From: Cudoniella acicularis
Taxonomy: Eukaryota > Ascomycota > Leotiomycetes > Helotiales > Helotiaceae
Direction of reading: 5' to 3'
Assembly (NCBI GenBank): GCA_013054445.1
Contig: JAAMPI010000193.1
Location: 1-53,214, forward strand
DNA: 53,214 nt
In this document: one piece after another, positions 19,667 through 32,899 of the stretch
Layout: each line of letters opens with the position of its first letter
How positions within the stretch are numbered: the first letter of the stretch is position 1
Position numbers and translations under genes: made by a program
Notes under the pieces: generated by a model
What the model was told of the DNA's origin: nothing
Database searches by the model: none
What the model saw: only the letters and a program-made list of their open reading frames with translations

Positions 19667-21014
19667 ATGACAGAAGGTGTCACCACGTCGGAGCATCAGG
19701 CAGCGACAGACGTCCTTATCATTGGTGCTGGTGTTGTGGGTTTGACACTTGCCCAAGGTTTCCGCGAGGCCGGAATCCCCTTCCAGATATTCGAGAAGCT
19801 CGAAGCCTCCTCCGAAAGTAGTCAAGGTTGGGGTCTAACACTGCACTGGTCTCTGAATCCCCTTGAGAGAACAATTGGCCCCCGCCTGACGGCACTGCTT
19901 CCAGAGGTGGGTGCTGAATCTCCCCGAAATTTTGGTCTTGCGCTCATTCTTCCCTTCGACCAATGTCGACTCTAGTGTTAAGACAGACAAGGCTGGTTTT
20001 CTGTTTCTTAACGCTGCAACCTGCGAGCCCAAATACCATGTTTATCCCACGAAACGGTTCCTGAGGGCAGGTCGCCAAAAATTGAGAGCCGTCCTGGCAT
20101 CCGGTCTGAAGATACAATACGGAAAACAACTACAGTCATTCGATGCTTCAAGCGAAGGACGAGTGGTTGCAAGATTCCAAGATGGGACGTCAACAACCGG
20201 CAGTCTCCTTATTGGTGCCGATGGTAACAATAGCGTTGTTCGTCAAGGTTTAAAGATGGAAAACGCGCAATTGACACCCTTGCCCATCAATTTAATAGGA
20301 GCAGTTCGTCATTTTACTCCAGAGGAAGCGGTTCCAGTGCGAGACTTGAATCCTTTACTTTTCTTTGCTCTACATCCAGAATCGAGGACTTTTTTCTTTT
20401 ACAGCATACAGGTGCGTCTTCAAAGACAGGATCAAAACAATGTCAGGCTGAGAAACCCCTAGGAGGTTCTCCAAGATGCCGATGGCCGGTCGTCTTACGA
20501 TGCTTTGGTCGGGGTGAGTTGGGAGGTGAAAGATCCGAAGGTGGATGAGATTCCAAGAACCTCGCGTGAAAGAGTTGCGGTCATGAAGCAGAGAGCCAAG
20601 GGCTTTGCAGAACCATTGCTCAGCATGATCATGGGTATTCCGGACGATAGCACGACGGCCACTGGTCTTCGCCTGGCAGATTTCCCGTGTGTACCGTGGG
20701 ACAATTCGCATGGCCTTGTCACTCTGGCTGGTGACGCTGCACATGCGATGACGATGTTTCGTGGAGAAGGAGCAAACCATGGAATCTTAGACGCCGCGCT
20801 TTTGGTGGAACAACTTAAGCAAGCATATGCGGGGAAGATCAACCAGGTAACTGCACTGAAGGTTTACGAAACTGAGATGCAGGAACGAACGCATGCTGCA
20901 GTTCTCAGAAGTCGACAAGCTGCATTTGATGGACATGATTGGGAGTCGGTGAACGACCAATCTCCTTTGATAGGAGCGAGGGTTCCTCCAGCTTCAGCAT
21001 TGGCAATGATGTAG
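19667..21014 (+). CDS. FAD-dependent monooxygenase (PHBH/salicylate-hydroxylase fold)
   Basis: Flavoprotein hydroxylase using NAD(P)H and O2; substrate unknown. The N-terminal FAD motif is VLIIGAGVVGLTLAQGFREAG. The central DG-type motif reads LLIGADGNNSVVRQGL, and the GD motif binding the flavin ribityl chain is LVTLAGDAAHAMTMFRGEGANHGI. Exon 3 begins at 20463 after a clear 51-nt intron (20412-20462). The first join is weaker: a 76-nt intron (19907-19982) keeps the frame and gives 406 aa, but it drops residues that relatives usually have, so a frameshift near 19910-19975 is an alternative. The start at 19667 places the motif about 15 residues in, as is usual. An upstream in-frame ATG at 19538 would add 43 mostly hydrophobic residues (LLPYLALLLFL), possibly a membrane anchor. 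It is divergent from the Zn2Cys6 factor. Confidence 0.82.
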
Positions 21015-22608
21015 ATTGCGTGGTTTATATACCTTTGGAGGATTTCGTTTCAACGTCTATTCGGATCAATGGTATAAAACTTGCAAGGCTATACTCACCT
21101 GAACACCTGGGTTTCTCCACTTTTTCTCTTTTTCAGTCCGCACCTTCCAGAAGAAGCATTGCGTATTTTCATTGGTTTGTAGGTGGCTCTCCATGAGTGT
21201 GGCGAATGTTTGCAGGCTGGGGTAGCACAGGTGCCAAATGCAAGACACATTCAGTTCCTTCTCGTACAACTTCACAGTTGGAACCTTCCACGATGCAAGG
21301 AGCCGGTTTGTACTCGCAGATGAAACTCGGACAAATTGAGGTCCACCCCAGCAAAGATTCGCCACCAAAGACGCTGAACTCAGTACCAAAAGGAGATGTG
21401 GCAGGTCGTGTGACGCTTCCACCATGCTGTCCGGATTTCTGACACCGACATGTAGAATGTCGATTGATTCGCTCACCTCTTGACAACACCGATGTTTATC
21501 GACCATGCCTTTTAAGCAACCTACCGTTTCAACCAGTCGGAAACCAAATTTGCCCACCAAAAATGCAATTCCCAGTCAACACGGGGGTGTTCGTCCGAGA
21601 CTCTTCGCAGGGCAATTGTACGAACTGCGTATTTCTAACGAATGGGACCTCAATCATCACCACAGCTGGCAGTGATTGTATTTTTGATTGTGGTCGGCCT
21701 TTGATTCGCCGTTGCCGCCATCTAAATTCAGGATAGAGAGGAGGAATAGCGAAAATGAGCAACGCAAAGCAATCAACAATACTGATCTACGCGGTAAGTT
21801 CGCGATTAGCAAAACAAGGGATTCTTTCGAGGAGGTGCCCTGGCTGAAAGAAATAGCGATGCGCAATGAGTATCAGCTAGGTTTGTGATGATGCTCGAGT
21901 TATGTAGGTGTCTCTGGAGTGAAGTCATCTGAGATGTCGAGGTTACGAGATCATATAACTGCGGACTGGGACTGATCTGGCCACCGCAGCTTTCAGACAG
22001 AGACGGCGGGTGGCTCTCGTCCCTCAAACACGAAAAAAAAGGTCTGTGCGGAACGCGACCTAACGCGTCCACCCAGAGAGCTTCTGACCACGGAGAAAGT
22101 CTCGGAAGAGAGCTGTGCATCGCACGAGAACGCTTGAATTCAATTCAACTATTGGTTTCTGCCCATTTGCAGATTTAGAGACAATATCTCATTGGGTGCA
22201 AAAAGTCGGTGTGAAACGGTCGCGAACCCACTGATAGCGAGACGGAACAAATCTTGTCTAATCCGACCTCAGGTCAGGGCTTTGGGTTGCATGACCCTCT
22301 TGGCCGGTCAACGGATAGCATAAAAACGAATTTGCCCCTTTGCCTCCGCTCCCTTTCCAAGTTGCATCTCTCAGCAAGGCGGTGCTGGAGCTTTGCACTT
22401 CAGCTGTGAGTTTGCCTGCGTCATTCTTTTGAGCTGACCACTTTGTTGTTGATCAACGCTACCACTTTACCGTTATTGGGCTACCCTGGCTGTTAGCACC
22501 CAGAAGCCAATTTCAACCTCCTCCAGACCGAATCGTTTCGTGTTTCTTTCTGCTCAATTTCCTCAATTAACACCCAGTTGATACGATTTATCTCGAAATC
22601 TATCAACC
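21015..22608. other. Intergenic region upstream of the CCCH gene
   Basis: 1.6 kb without a supportable gene; the frames at 21066-21888 are random-looking on both strands. A GTGAGT at about 22407 with an AG near 22502 could be an intron in the 5' leader of the downstream gene. Confidence 0.35.
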
Positions 22609-25240
22609 ATGACATTATCCGCCAACGCTTCCCGAGCCTTAGAGCAGGTGAAGATGGTGAGTTTAATTTCTTAAGCTATCAGAATTTGAAATTGTTCGCT
22701 CCCAACATTCCACACCTATGCTTACATCTCCCTTGCAGGGCCTGTTTGTGCTGTATGGAGCAGACTATTTTACAGAGGACGAATGGATCAAAATCGACGG
22801 GCTAATCCATAAAGGCCAATATGTATTCACCCGCGGACCCCCCACAAATTTCCTCGAGGAGGAATTGATGAGTTTCGATGACGCGAAGGACACGGGACGA
22901 AGCCTCGATTTACAGACAGAGCCAATGGATACCTTTGAGTTAATCAACAAGGTACCAAGCAAGTCTCCGGATGCAGATGTGCCATCTTCTATTTCTGATT
23001 TGGCTGGATCGACCGACTCTCCTGGCGAAACTGAAAACCTGACGTCTGCGGAGACTTCTTCGAATGGTGAGACTGCAGTTAAGTTGGAGGCAAAATCCGA
23101 CGAGAAATCAAACGAAAAATCGGACGAAAAGCTGCAAGAGCAACCACAAGCGAAAGAAGAACCCTTGTTCGACTTCTCAGACATGCCACAATCTACCTCG
23201 ACAGAGGCAGTTGAGCCACCGAAACCTGGAGCGAAGACGATTCCCAGTGCTGGGGGATTGGCTCTTGGTTATACTCAAGCACAACTTGATGAGGTTAAGG
23301 CTTTCAATGCTGGATTGACAAGGGCAGGAAAGAAGTCGCGTCCCAACTATAAACAAAAGGAATCGTATTCGTCTGCCGCTAGTTCAGTAGGAGACAGGTA
23401 CCATGATGAGGAAGAAAATAATGTCAAGCAGCAGCCACTTCAGCAGCAACCACTCGAGCAAAGCATGATCGAGCAACAAAAGCAAAATTCTCCAGTGGCT
23501 ACTGAAAAAGCCGATCGCATACATTCTTGGGCCTCAGAAGTTAATTCTTCTGTGTCTAAAGTTCAATCACGCCCACAAAACTCCAGCTGGAACAGCCCTG
23601 TTCCCGACGATCCCAGGAGAATTCTCGTGGAAGAATTCATCAAAAGTCATGGTTGTGTACCAAAAAGCGTAAATGATATTTACCAACCTAAGAACCCGGG
23701 CTTCACGCCAGGACCCAAACCACCGAAACGCCCAGTTTCAAGAGCGTCCAACACAAAGTCTCTCAAAAAGGCAATCCCTTCTGCGACTGTAAACAGTGGC
23801 AAGTTATTCACTCCGGAGCTTAACGTTACTAGTGGGACTATCTTGATCGCGCAGAGCGACGCTCGTGGTGGCCATCCTCCTCGGATCGAAGTTGCAGCTG
23901 GCGACCAGGTCAAAGTCCTCAAACACGTCTCAGGCGATCTCCACTACGGTGTCAATCTTCGAACTAATGCCGCTGGGCAATTCGAGGATTCCATTTTCCG
24001 CAAGCCGTCATCTGATGCAGCTCAACTCATTCAACACCAGCAGAATCTGGCTGCGCAAAGAGCACGAGCTCCAAGTGTCAGTACCACATATTCGACTGGG
24101 TTGGACCGGGTAGAGAGGATCAACGCAGCTGAGTGGGATGACGTCCCGATGGTTAGCAGACCCAGACGTGCTCAGCCTGCGCCCACGAGACCTGTTGGTG
24201 GAGGGTTGGCGACTAGTAGGTTTGCCGTGCTGTCTGATGAAGGAGAGCGGGAAAGCGTCAGTGAAAAACAAGAATTTGTCCACGGTGTCACCAGGGAGCA
24301 AGTTGACAAGCTTGTTGAAGAAAAGGTAAGTCTCCCTTTTTCATCCACCCAAAAGACCAGCACTCACGAGTTACAAAGTTTGAGCAAATCCTCAAAGCGC
24401 AGAAACAAAATACAACGACCAACCCCAGCCGCCCATCCACCGGTCCCCGTACGCGCAGCCTCGCAAAAGACCCCCTCCTCCCCACCCCGCCCAAAAGCGT
24501 AACCTGTTGGTTCTGGGCCACACCCAACAAAGAGTGCCGCTTCACGGCAGAAGAATGCCGTGACCTCCACGCTTTCGTGGCCAACTCTTCCGTTGAGCCT
24601 CCTAATCTCCGCGCTGGGAAACCAACATGGGGAGCTCTTGCTGATGTCTTACTTCCAACACCAGTTTCGCCTTCTCCAGCCACCTTTGACAAAATAGAGG
24701 CCTCTAGAAAGGCGCAACTCACTTGCCACTTCTGGGCGCAGGAAGGCAAGTGCCACTTCAAGGATGAGGAGTGCAAGTATCTTCATGGTTGGGGGGCGAA
24801 TGGTGTTGCGCCTGCGCCCAAGCATTGGGTTGCGCAGAAGCATGGGAGCGATTGGAGTCTCTGGGATATCAAAAAGGAGGGAAGTTCGTGGGACTTAGCC
24901 AGCAAGAAAGCTGATGGGGGTGCTGAGAATGGGACTCCTCCAGACTGGGATACTGGCACTGGTGCTGGTGCTGGTGCTGGTGCTGGCACAGGGGCCGCTG
25001 ATTGGGGGGACTTCCGATTGGGGCAATGGAAATACCGCTGCCGACTGGGGCACAAACAACTGGGACGGGACTGGCTGGGGTGTCGAGGAAAAGAAACTGG
25101 GAGAGGGACAAGGAAAGATCGTCCTCGAAGAAGTCAAGAACGGGGGTGAAGGTGACGACGGAGCAGGAGCCTGGGAGACGGTGGGGAGCAAGAACAAGTA
25201 TAGGCCTCCTCACGTCAAGACTATGGAAGAGAAGTGGTAA
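22609..25240 (+). CDS. CCCH zinc-finger protein with SH3-like segment (frame broken in a G run)
   Basis: Probably an RNA-associated regulatory protein; no exact family name is certain. Exons 22609-22656, 22739-24325 and 24379-25240. Exon 1 encodes MTLSANASRALEQVKM and splices into GLFVLYGADYFTEDEW. The middle is long, charged and disordered, with Lys/Glu repeats (DEKSNEKSDEKLQ) and Gln runs. About residues 385-450 form an SH3-like segment (GTILIAQSDARGG through FEDSIF). Two C-terminal zinc fingers follow: CWFWATPNKECRF..ECRDLH and CHFWAQEGKCHF..ECKYLH. A (GCTGGT)n microsatellite at about 24957-24990 encodes Gly-Ala repeats. The frame then fails in a run of six G (25004-25009). Reading five G restores an acidic tail ending KYRPPHVKTMEEKW at 25240, whereas the literal frame stops at 25149. 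This is probably a sequencing error or a recent mutation. Confidence 0.8.
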
Positions 25241-26066
25241 GCAATTACAAACCAGGAGAAATCATCAACAACAGCAGAAAAAACAACTTTCTGTTTGTTC
25301 TACAAGAATGCACGACTGCCCGATTTATTAACTACAGAAATTGAGAAGAAGCAAGCAATGGAAGAATTTCTTGAATATTGGGAAATTTAAATTGGAGATA
25401 ACACCTTGGAAAAGAAAGCAGACAACAACAGAAACTTATTAAAGCAGGAATGGAATGTCAGTCAACATAGGAAGCAAAAGACTTCATCATATAGGGATAG
25501 GCTGGAGAGGGTTTATTTAGTGAGTTAACTTATTTAGGGACAAAATATAAAATATAAAAAAGCCAATATAGGGGGTCTGAAATTTTTGTGTTGTGGTTTG
25601 ACTGATGCTTGATTGTGAGTGAGTTTGTTTGGGATGATTGAAATGTTTGAAAGGTTTGTTTGTAAAGTATCAAACATATGCAACCTAAGATGAGAGAAAA
25701 TAATAAAGCTTTCAATTTGCGAGTAACAGTTGATCGTAGGTGCGATTTATTGATAGTGATAGAAGTGACTTTCCGCTTGCCGCCGCAGGCCCTAGGCTAT
25801 GGATGTGAGTTTGTGCGATAGAGAGACTGGGAATAGATTTAAGGAGGGGAGAAAGGATGGTAAAGTTAAAGAGAGGTGATGTTCAATTACAAAAATAGAT
25901 AGATTGATTCCCATTCACCTAAAATTTATAATATTTCCATTATGTGTCAAATGGCATTGTATTGGTACTGTAGGACCCAATTACCTGCGTATGGGTAAAA
26001 TTCATGCTAAATACACCGAACCAACTATCCCTTTCCTATTCCGGACGCCATATGTAAAGTCACAAC
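25241..26066. other. Convergent 3' region, CCCH gene / ATG29
   Basis: AT-rich, with the two genes converging. A TATAAAATATAAAA stretch near 25545 and AATAAA at about 25700 could serve 3' end formation. No gene is seen. Confidence 0.4.
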
Positions 26067-27581
26067 TCAAAGATATTTGCTTCGGAGAGCTTGGCTGATT
26101 GAGGACATCCTGCTTGCCATTCCGCCACCTGCTTGCATGTTACTCGCAAGCGCTTCTTCCAGGGCACTCTGGGTGACTGATGCATCTATATTCTGTTAGT
26201 ATTTTGCTTTTTACCATGAGAGAGGAACATACCATCCAAATCGCTAAAACTGCTTCCCATGCTGGGAGTTCCATCACTGCCTTCTCTGCCCTTGCCTTTG
26301 GAAATCGGACTCCGCCCGGCTAGCTCAGCAGTCCTTCTCGGAGAAAGCGGTCCAGCTAGTCTCTGCCTATGAGAACCCTCTTTAGGCAACGGATCGGGAC
26401 GTCTTGCCGCGGCAGCCGTAGAACTAGCCGACGAGTCGGAAGTCTGTGACTGCTGCGCTACTTCCATTGACTTTTTATGTGCTGGCAGTCTTCTCCCAAT
26501 AGTCCTCAGATCTCCCCTTAATGTTGCGCTTGGGTCATGATGTGATGGTTCCCCGGTAGCAAACGGCATAAATGCTGGCTCATCGTCATCTTCATCTCCA
26601 TCCTCTGACTGTCCTAGCTTTTTGGCAGCGAATCGAGGGGGCCTACGAATAAGACGGCTTTGTGCGGGGGCTTCGGAGTCTGAGGATGATTCGGAAGAAC
26701 TTGCATCTGGGGAGGAGAGGGCTGCTGCAAGAGGGGAGCGGTTGGGCGCTTCGATCGTGGAGACGGGTCTAGCGGGTTTAGGAGATAGTGAACGTCGATT
26801 TAATGTTGCATGAGCGGGTCGAGGACTTGTTTGGGCGAAGTTTCGGGATGTAATGGTCGTGTTGGCTGATGAGGTGCGTGAGAAGGGTGGAGCTAGTAGT
26901 AGTGTCAGCGAGATACCAATTGTGAAGATAAAGACATACCCATTGTGCGTCCAGGAGTATTTGGAATACTGGAGTCATTTCTTGGTAACGGAGAGTCCTT
27001 TCTTGCAGATAATGCAGATGATACTCGTGGTCCTATAGAAATATGAGCTTCCTATTTGAGGTGGAAGGCCGGCAGATTTACCACCACCTCCAGAGCCCGT
27101 TCTCCTCATCATTTCTCCTCCGGCATTTTCAGACGTGCTACCAGGGACTGGGGAGGGCGCGGCAGATCCTTTTGATGCGCCGACTTTCCTCATTTGTGCC
27201 CGTACTTGTAGAAGTTGTCGTTCGTAAAGCCATGCTGCTTGTTGAAGGAGGAAGGATAACGTCACTTCGAACTTGGAGGCCCTTGTATGGGTCAGTTTGG
27301 TTGATAAGGAGGGTTCAGAAAGCTAACAATTCATTCCCTGCAGCATGTTAGCTTTATCTATACTGATATGAGTGTACCTACAGTCTATGTCACTGTTCTT
27401 GGAAGCTTTGGAGAGAATCTTCCATAATGCCTTGTCCTTTCCCGCGTCCCATTCCACCTGGAAGATTTAGCTCATCGTCTGTTAAGAATAGAGATTTACA
27501 TACAGAAGGAGGATCAACAAAGTCTCCTCTTGGGAATGGAAGTCGAATAAATACAGTGTATGATGGATCTGGGCTGGACAT
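26067..27581 (-). CDS. ATG29: Autophagy protein Atg29
   Basis: Subunit of the Atg17-Atg29-Atg31 scaffold that organises the phagophore assembly site at the start of autophagy. Seven exons: 27581-27504, 27457-27382, 27337-27328, 27281-27082, 27032-26940, 26892-26233, 26185-26067; 1236 nt, 411 aa, no internal stop. The conserved N-terminal domain is YTVFIRLPFPRGDFVDPP, then VEWDAGKDKALWKILSKASK, DIDWNELASKFEVTLSFLLQ and QAAWLYERQLLQVRAQMRKV. These blocks are contiguous only after four splices, one of which leaves a 10-nt exon. The rest is a long, Ser/Pro-rich, presumably phosphorylated tail with two acidic patches (EDGDEDDDEP). A conserved-looking C-terminal helix, TQSALEEALASNMQAGGG, precedes SQALRSKYL. 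The tail is longer than in budding yeast, as is usual in filamentous fungi. Confidence 0.93.
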
Positions 27582-28936
27582 TGTCCTTGTTGTGAAGATG
27601 GTTCGAGTTGGGAATGTTCTTTATCGGAGCTCATGCACTAAGATAAGAGCAGAAGCTAACCTGCATTGAGTCTAGAGGATTCCAGTGAGACTTTGGCTCG
27701 TAATCAGCGACGTCAAAAGGCCCTCGTTAGGTGGGAAAGCAAAACTAAACATAGTCCGATGACAATTTGAGTTACTAAAGACTCAAAATTCTTATTGTGC
27801 TGAATTTTCTGTACATGAATGTGTTAAGAACGTTGGAAATGCCAAGGTAAATCCGAAGGACCCACCTTTCCAGCCACTTATTCGGTGCTTCAGTGCTGCG
27901 TTCGAATCGTCCATTCTACAATATCAAGTTACCACTGGTGACCGCTAACATCTAGCAGGCGGTAAGACCCCAACAAACCATCTTTTGCCCTTCCCCCCTT
28001 CCTTAAGTGCCTGCCTCGATCGTGGCTTTGTATCTTAATAGGGTTTTTTAGGGGGGTTGCTTTTCCTGAGGGGTATCGGGATCAGCAATGACGAATTTAT
28101 AGTGCAAACTTGCTCACCAAGTGCCGTCCGTACCTCTCTACAAACAATACACCTGACTGATATCTCGGATATCAAGCTTGCTACGCGCCTCTTATAAACA
28201 CTTAACCTTATCACGTAGAATCACGGTATTCCTCAAAATTATAATAAGATTCACAGAAGGCTACACACTGTCGAATGTTTCTTTCTTTTACACCCTATGT
28301 ATTGCTTGGCCGCCTCATAGATAGGGGGTACTTGAGTACTACGGACTTGAGAGAGGGGCTAATAATGGCGCGAGGAAACGTCTTTTTGATTATGTAAAAT
28401 ATTTCGCAAGCAAATATTTTTTATCTAAGTTAATATTAGAAGATCAGTATTTTTAATCTTCTAAATCAATCTATATAATCATCTGGAAGCTGACGGAGGG
28501 TGGCAAGTATCCCAAAAGGAGCTATTTAGATTGGCCGCCTTAACCCGCGGAGAAAGGCAACTACGTCCTGCAAACGACTCACCTATCAAGCTCTTTCTTA
28601 CCAAAATTCATTTCATTAAAAAGCCTTTCCTGTGAAGTTATCTTCCGCATACACCCCTTATCGCATCAACTTTTGACCTTCACTTGAATTTGAATTAAGA
28701 AAATTAAAAATAGTTAGTCTTACATGACGATCTTGAGATAAAATCATACTGACTTCTCAAATTTTTTTGCTTTAACAATTGGCGAAACCTGCCTCCTAAC
28801 TCCATAATATTTTTGAATCCCATTTTCCGACATTCCGAGCAGGTATCCAGCCATTCAGAAGCAGGCACGGATACGCACATTACAAGCATGAGCCAAATAC
28901 ACTGATTGCAACTTTATAAGCAACATCGCGGTCTCC
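27582..28936. other. Intergenic, AT-rich
   Basis: About 1.35 kb without a gene. Contains the ATG29 promoter and the KU70 3' flank. 28380-28470 is strongly AT-rich. The 61-codon frame at 28704-28889 is not supported. Confidence 0.4.
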
Positions 28937-31108
28937 TCAGTTATCTTCCACCCACTGCTCCACTCGATCCATCAAGTCCTGCTTCCTCCCCGCAGTACTC
29001 AGTCCTTTCAGGACCAAGAATTCCTTCAACTCTGCTACACTGTGTTTGCCCAAGGTTCCTGAACCTACAGCTTTCTTGAGATCATCATGGCTCATTCCCT
29101 CCAGTGTCTGTGCCGAGGTGTTCCTGGCTCTCTTTTTTGGTGGCTCCTCCGAGACATCAAGCTCATGCTTCGTTCGTCGTTGATTTGCAACCTTCCGACA
29201 TTCTTCCTCAAGAACCTTACCCCATGTATGGATGTACTCGCCACATCGTTTGTTTATCCTAAATGATCCGGGTTAGCAAGTTAACTCAAGAGTTTGTTGG
29301 GGGGTAAAAGAAGGGACTGTCATGCACGTTCAGTGATAACTAGAATGCGGGGTGGAGTGTTTGAGAAAGTCATAAGGATTGAAGAATTCAAATACTTACT
29401 GTCGAAACCTGGGAATTGTCTTGTCTTCTGGATTTTCTGGGATTGTATCATTTAACGCCATGGATTGCAGGATCCTATAATGCCATTGCAAAGACGGGTT
29501 TGGATACTTGCTTGGATCATATACAGCCTTTGGAAGTTGTAGCTGTCCAATGACCTTGCGCATTTCATCAATGACATTGTCAGGGCTGACAAGTGGTGAT
29601 GGAGTTTCAGGGGGAGGGCGGATGTCGTCAGCGAAAGGCAAAGGGTATAACCAGAGCCCAGCAGGAACATTCTGAGCGTTCGTATTTTCGTTCACCCTTT
29701 CTTGCGACGGGAGAATGGCTACAATTTGAGGTGTGGCATTCGACCGAGCTATGTACCAAGCCAAGCCCATCTTTTTGCCATCCAAGAGCTTCTTCCACAG
29801 TGCCGAGAACACTCTAGTTGAACCAATGTAGTCCTCCTCACTAGGATATATGAATGTTGACTTTTTAACGGATGCCCAGAATGGAAGCATTGATTGTGGT
29901 TTGAATCCGATAATGCGGAGGCCCGGCGAGCCAAAATCCTTCAACTCCTTTTGCTCTTCCGGCGTGAAGAGGACTTGTGCACCCCCAAATTTGTAAGCCT
30001 TTTTTATCTCAACCTTTTCAACTTTTCGTGTCGTATCTTCTTCCATTTGTGCTGATTCGCCTACAGCAATCTGCGGTTCCTCGCCATCGAGCCATACATA
30101 GCAACTTCTTGCGGGTGCTTGTTTCTGCAAAAGGTTGTATCCTTTGACTGAGATTTTGAAGCTAGGGCCGATTTCAAATGGCAGGTTTGAAAAGAGAGCA
30201 CGCTTTGCAACCTGCTTGGAGTTGATATCGGAGATGAGATTGTTAAGAAGAGAAATTCCATCGCCCGATGATTTGAAATTGCTTGGATTTAAACCACTGC
30301 CCCCTTCCTCGGCAGGATCGCGATATATAATGTCCTAGAATGGTCAACAGGGATCAGGTTTGGGTTTCTAAAACTCACGTCGTAAAATTTCGAGCGATCA
30401 AATTCGTGGTCCGTATGAGAAATGGGAAATAACTCAATAGTCACACCCAAATCATATAGATCCTTTGCCCTGACAGCAGCTTGTGACCTTGCGCTTTTGT
30501 CACCAGCGTGAGGATCATCCTTATCAGTAATTATGAACAATCTCCTCGAACCAAAGTTCGGTGCTCTTGTGGTAAATATTTGGTTGGCGCAGAATAAAAG
30601 GTTGGACATCACTACTGGTTCGTTTGTGGGAACCAGCAGGGCTTGAGCTTGATCTTCATTCTCGATTATGCCTTTGAGAACCCTCACATCTTCAGCTGCG
30701 GGAATATTCAAGTCACTGAGCAGATAACAGTGTGGGTATGTGGGTCCCCCGCGGGCGTTTGAATCGTCTTCTTGGAATTTGGACTCTTCAGTGCCAAACA
30801 ACAACACTCCCATCATGTCTTTCGGGCTCGATATGATACGTTGTTGCATGATTTGGTATGCGCATTTGATGGCAGCAGCTGTTGGACTGTCCGTTTCAGC
30901 ATTTCTAGCATCTGAAGGCGGAGGCGGCGCGAGCATCGTATCGCTCACATCAATTGCGAATAGGACAGCATCCTTTTGCGCAATGTATTTCTGCAATTGC
31001 TTCAGGTCAGCGTGCTTTGCGAGGTGTGATGGAACTGACGGTCTCATCAAGGTCTTCTTCCTCCTCCTCTTCGCCGTCGCGCTTCCAGCTCTGATTAGAG
31101 TCTGCCAT
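28937..31108 (-). CDS. KU70: Ku70, DNA end-binding subunit for non-homologous end joining
   Basis: Forms the Ku70-Ku80 ring that binds double-strand breaks and telomeres in the nucleus. Exons 31108-31040, 30990-30379, 30334-29400, 29258-28937; 1938 nt, 645 aa. The acidic start [18 protein letters not shown] runs into [20 protein letters not shown] only after the 49-nt first intron, and this fixes the start at 31108. The vWA-like domain contains [11 protein letters not shown] and [19 protein letters not shown]. The Ku core has [40 protein letters not shown] and [10 protein letters not shown]. The C-terminal domain ends in a SAP motif ([20 protein letters not shown]) and the basic patch [10 protein letters not shown]. 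It appears complete. It shares a short divergent promoter with the ferrochelatase gene. Confidence 0.96.
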
Positions 31109-31504
31109 TGTGACAGTCGGAATGCTTTGATCGGTTTTCTGGCCTCGATTTGTGTATTTCTGGTCGTGCAGCTTCGAGAGGTCGGCTCTGAGGGCCGGAT
31201 TGATGACCGTTTAGTCGATTGCAGAGATAGGCAGACGCGCCAGGGAGAAAAGAAGCGCGTCAGCAATCGCCAAATCATGTGAGATGTGGTCCTCTCAAAT
31301 CGCAGCCAAACGATTGGTCATGCTTTTTCTCCGACTCCGTTCGTTGCCCCTCGGCTTTTTCCCATCAACCTTGTACATTTCAAGCTCGATCCGGCGTCAA
31401 GAACTAGACACTTACAGAAGTGTATTCAACCACCTCAAGCCGCGGCCATGTTTTTATTATAAAAGCTCGGTTCCATTCCTCATATCGGGTACAACATCTA
31501 CACA
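31109..31504. promoter_or_regulatory. Head-to-head promoter, KU70 / ferrochelatase
   Basis: Only 396 bp separate the two divergent starts, so both promoters must lie here or overlap. The open frames crossing it on both strands (for example to 31278 minus and 31652 plus) are leader sequence, not extra protein. Confidence 0.55.
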
Positions 31505-32899
<1,395 letters not shown>

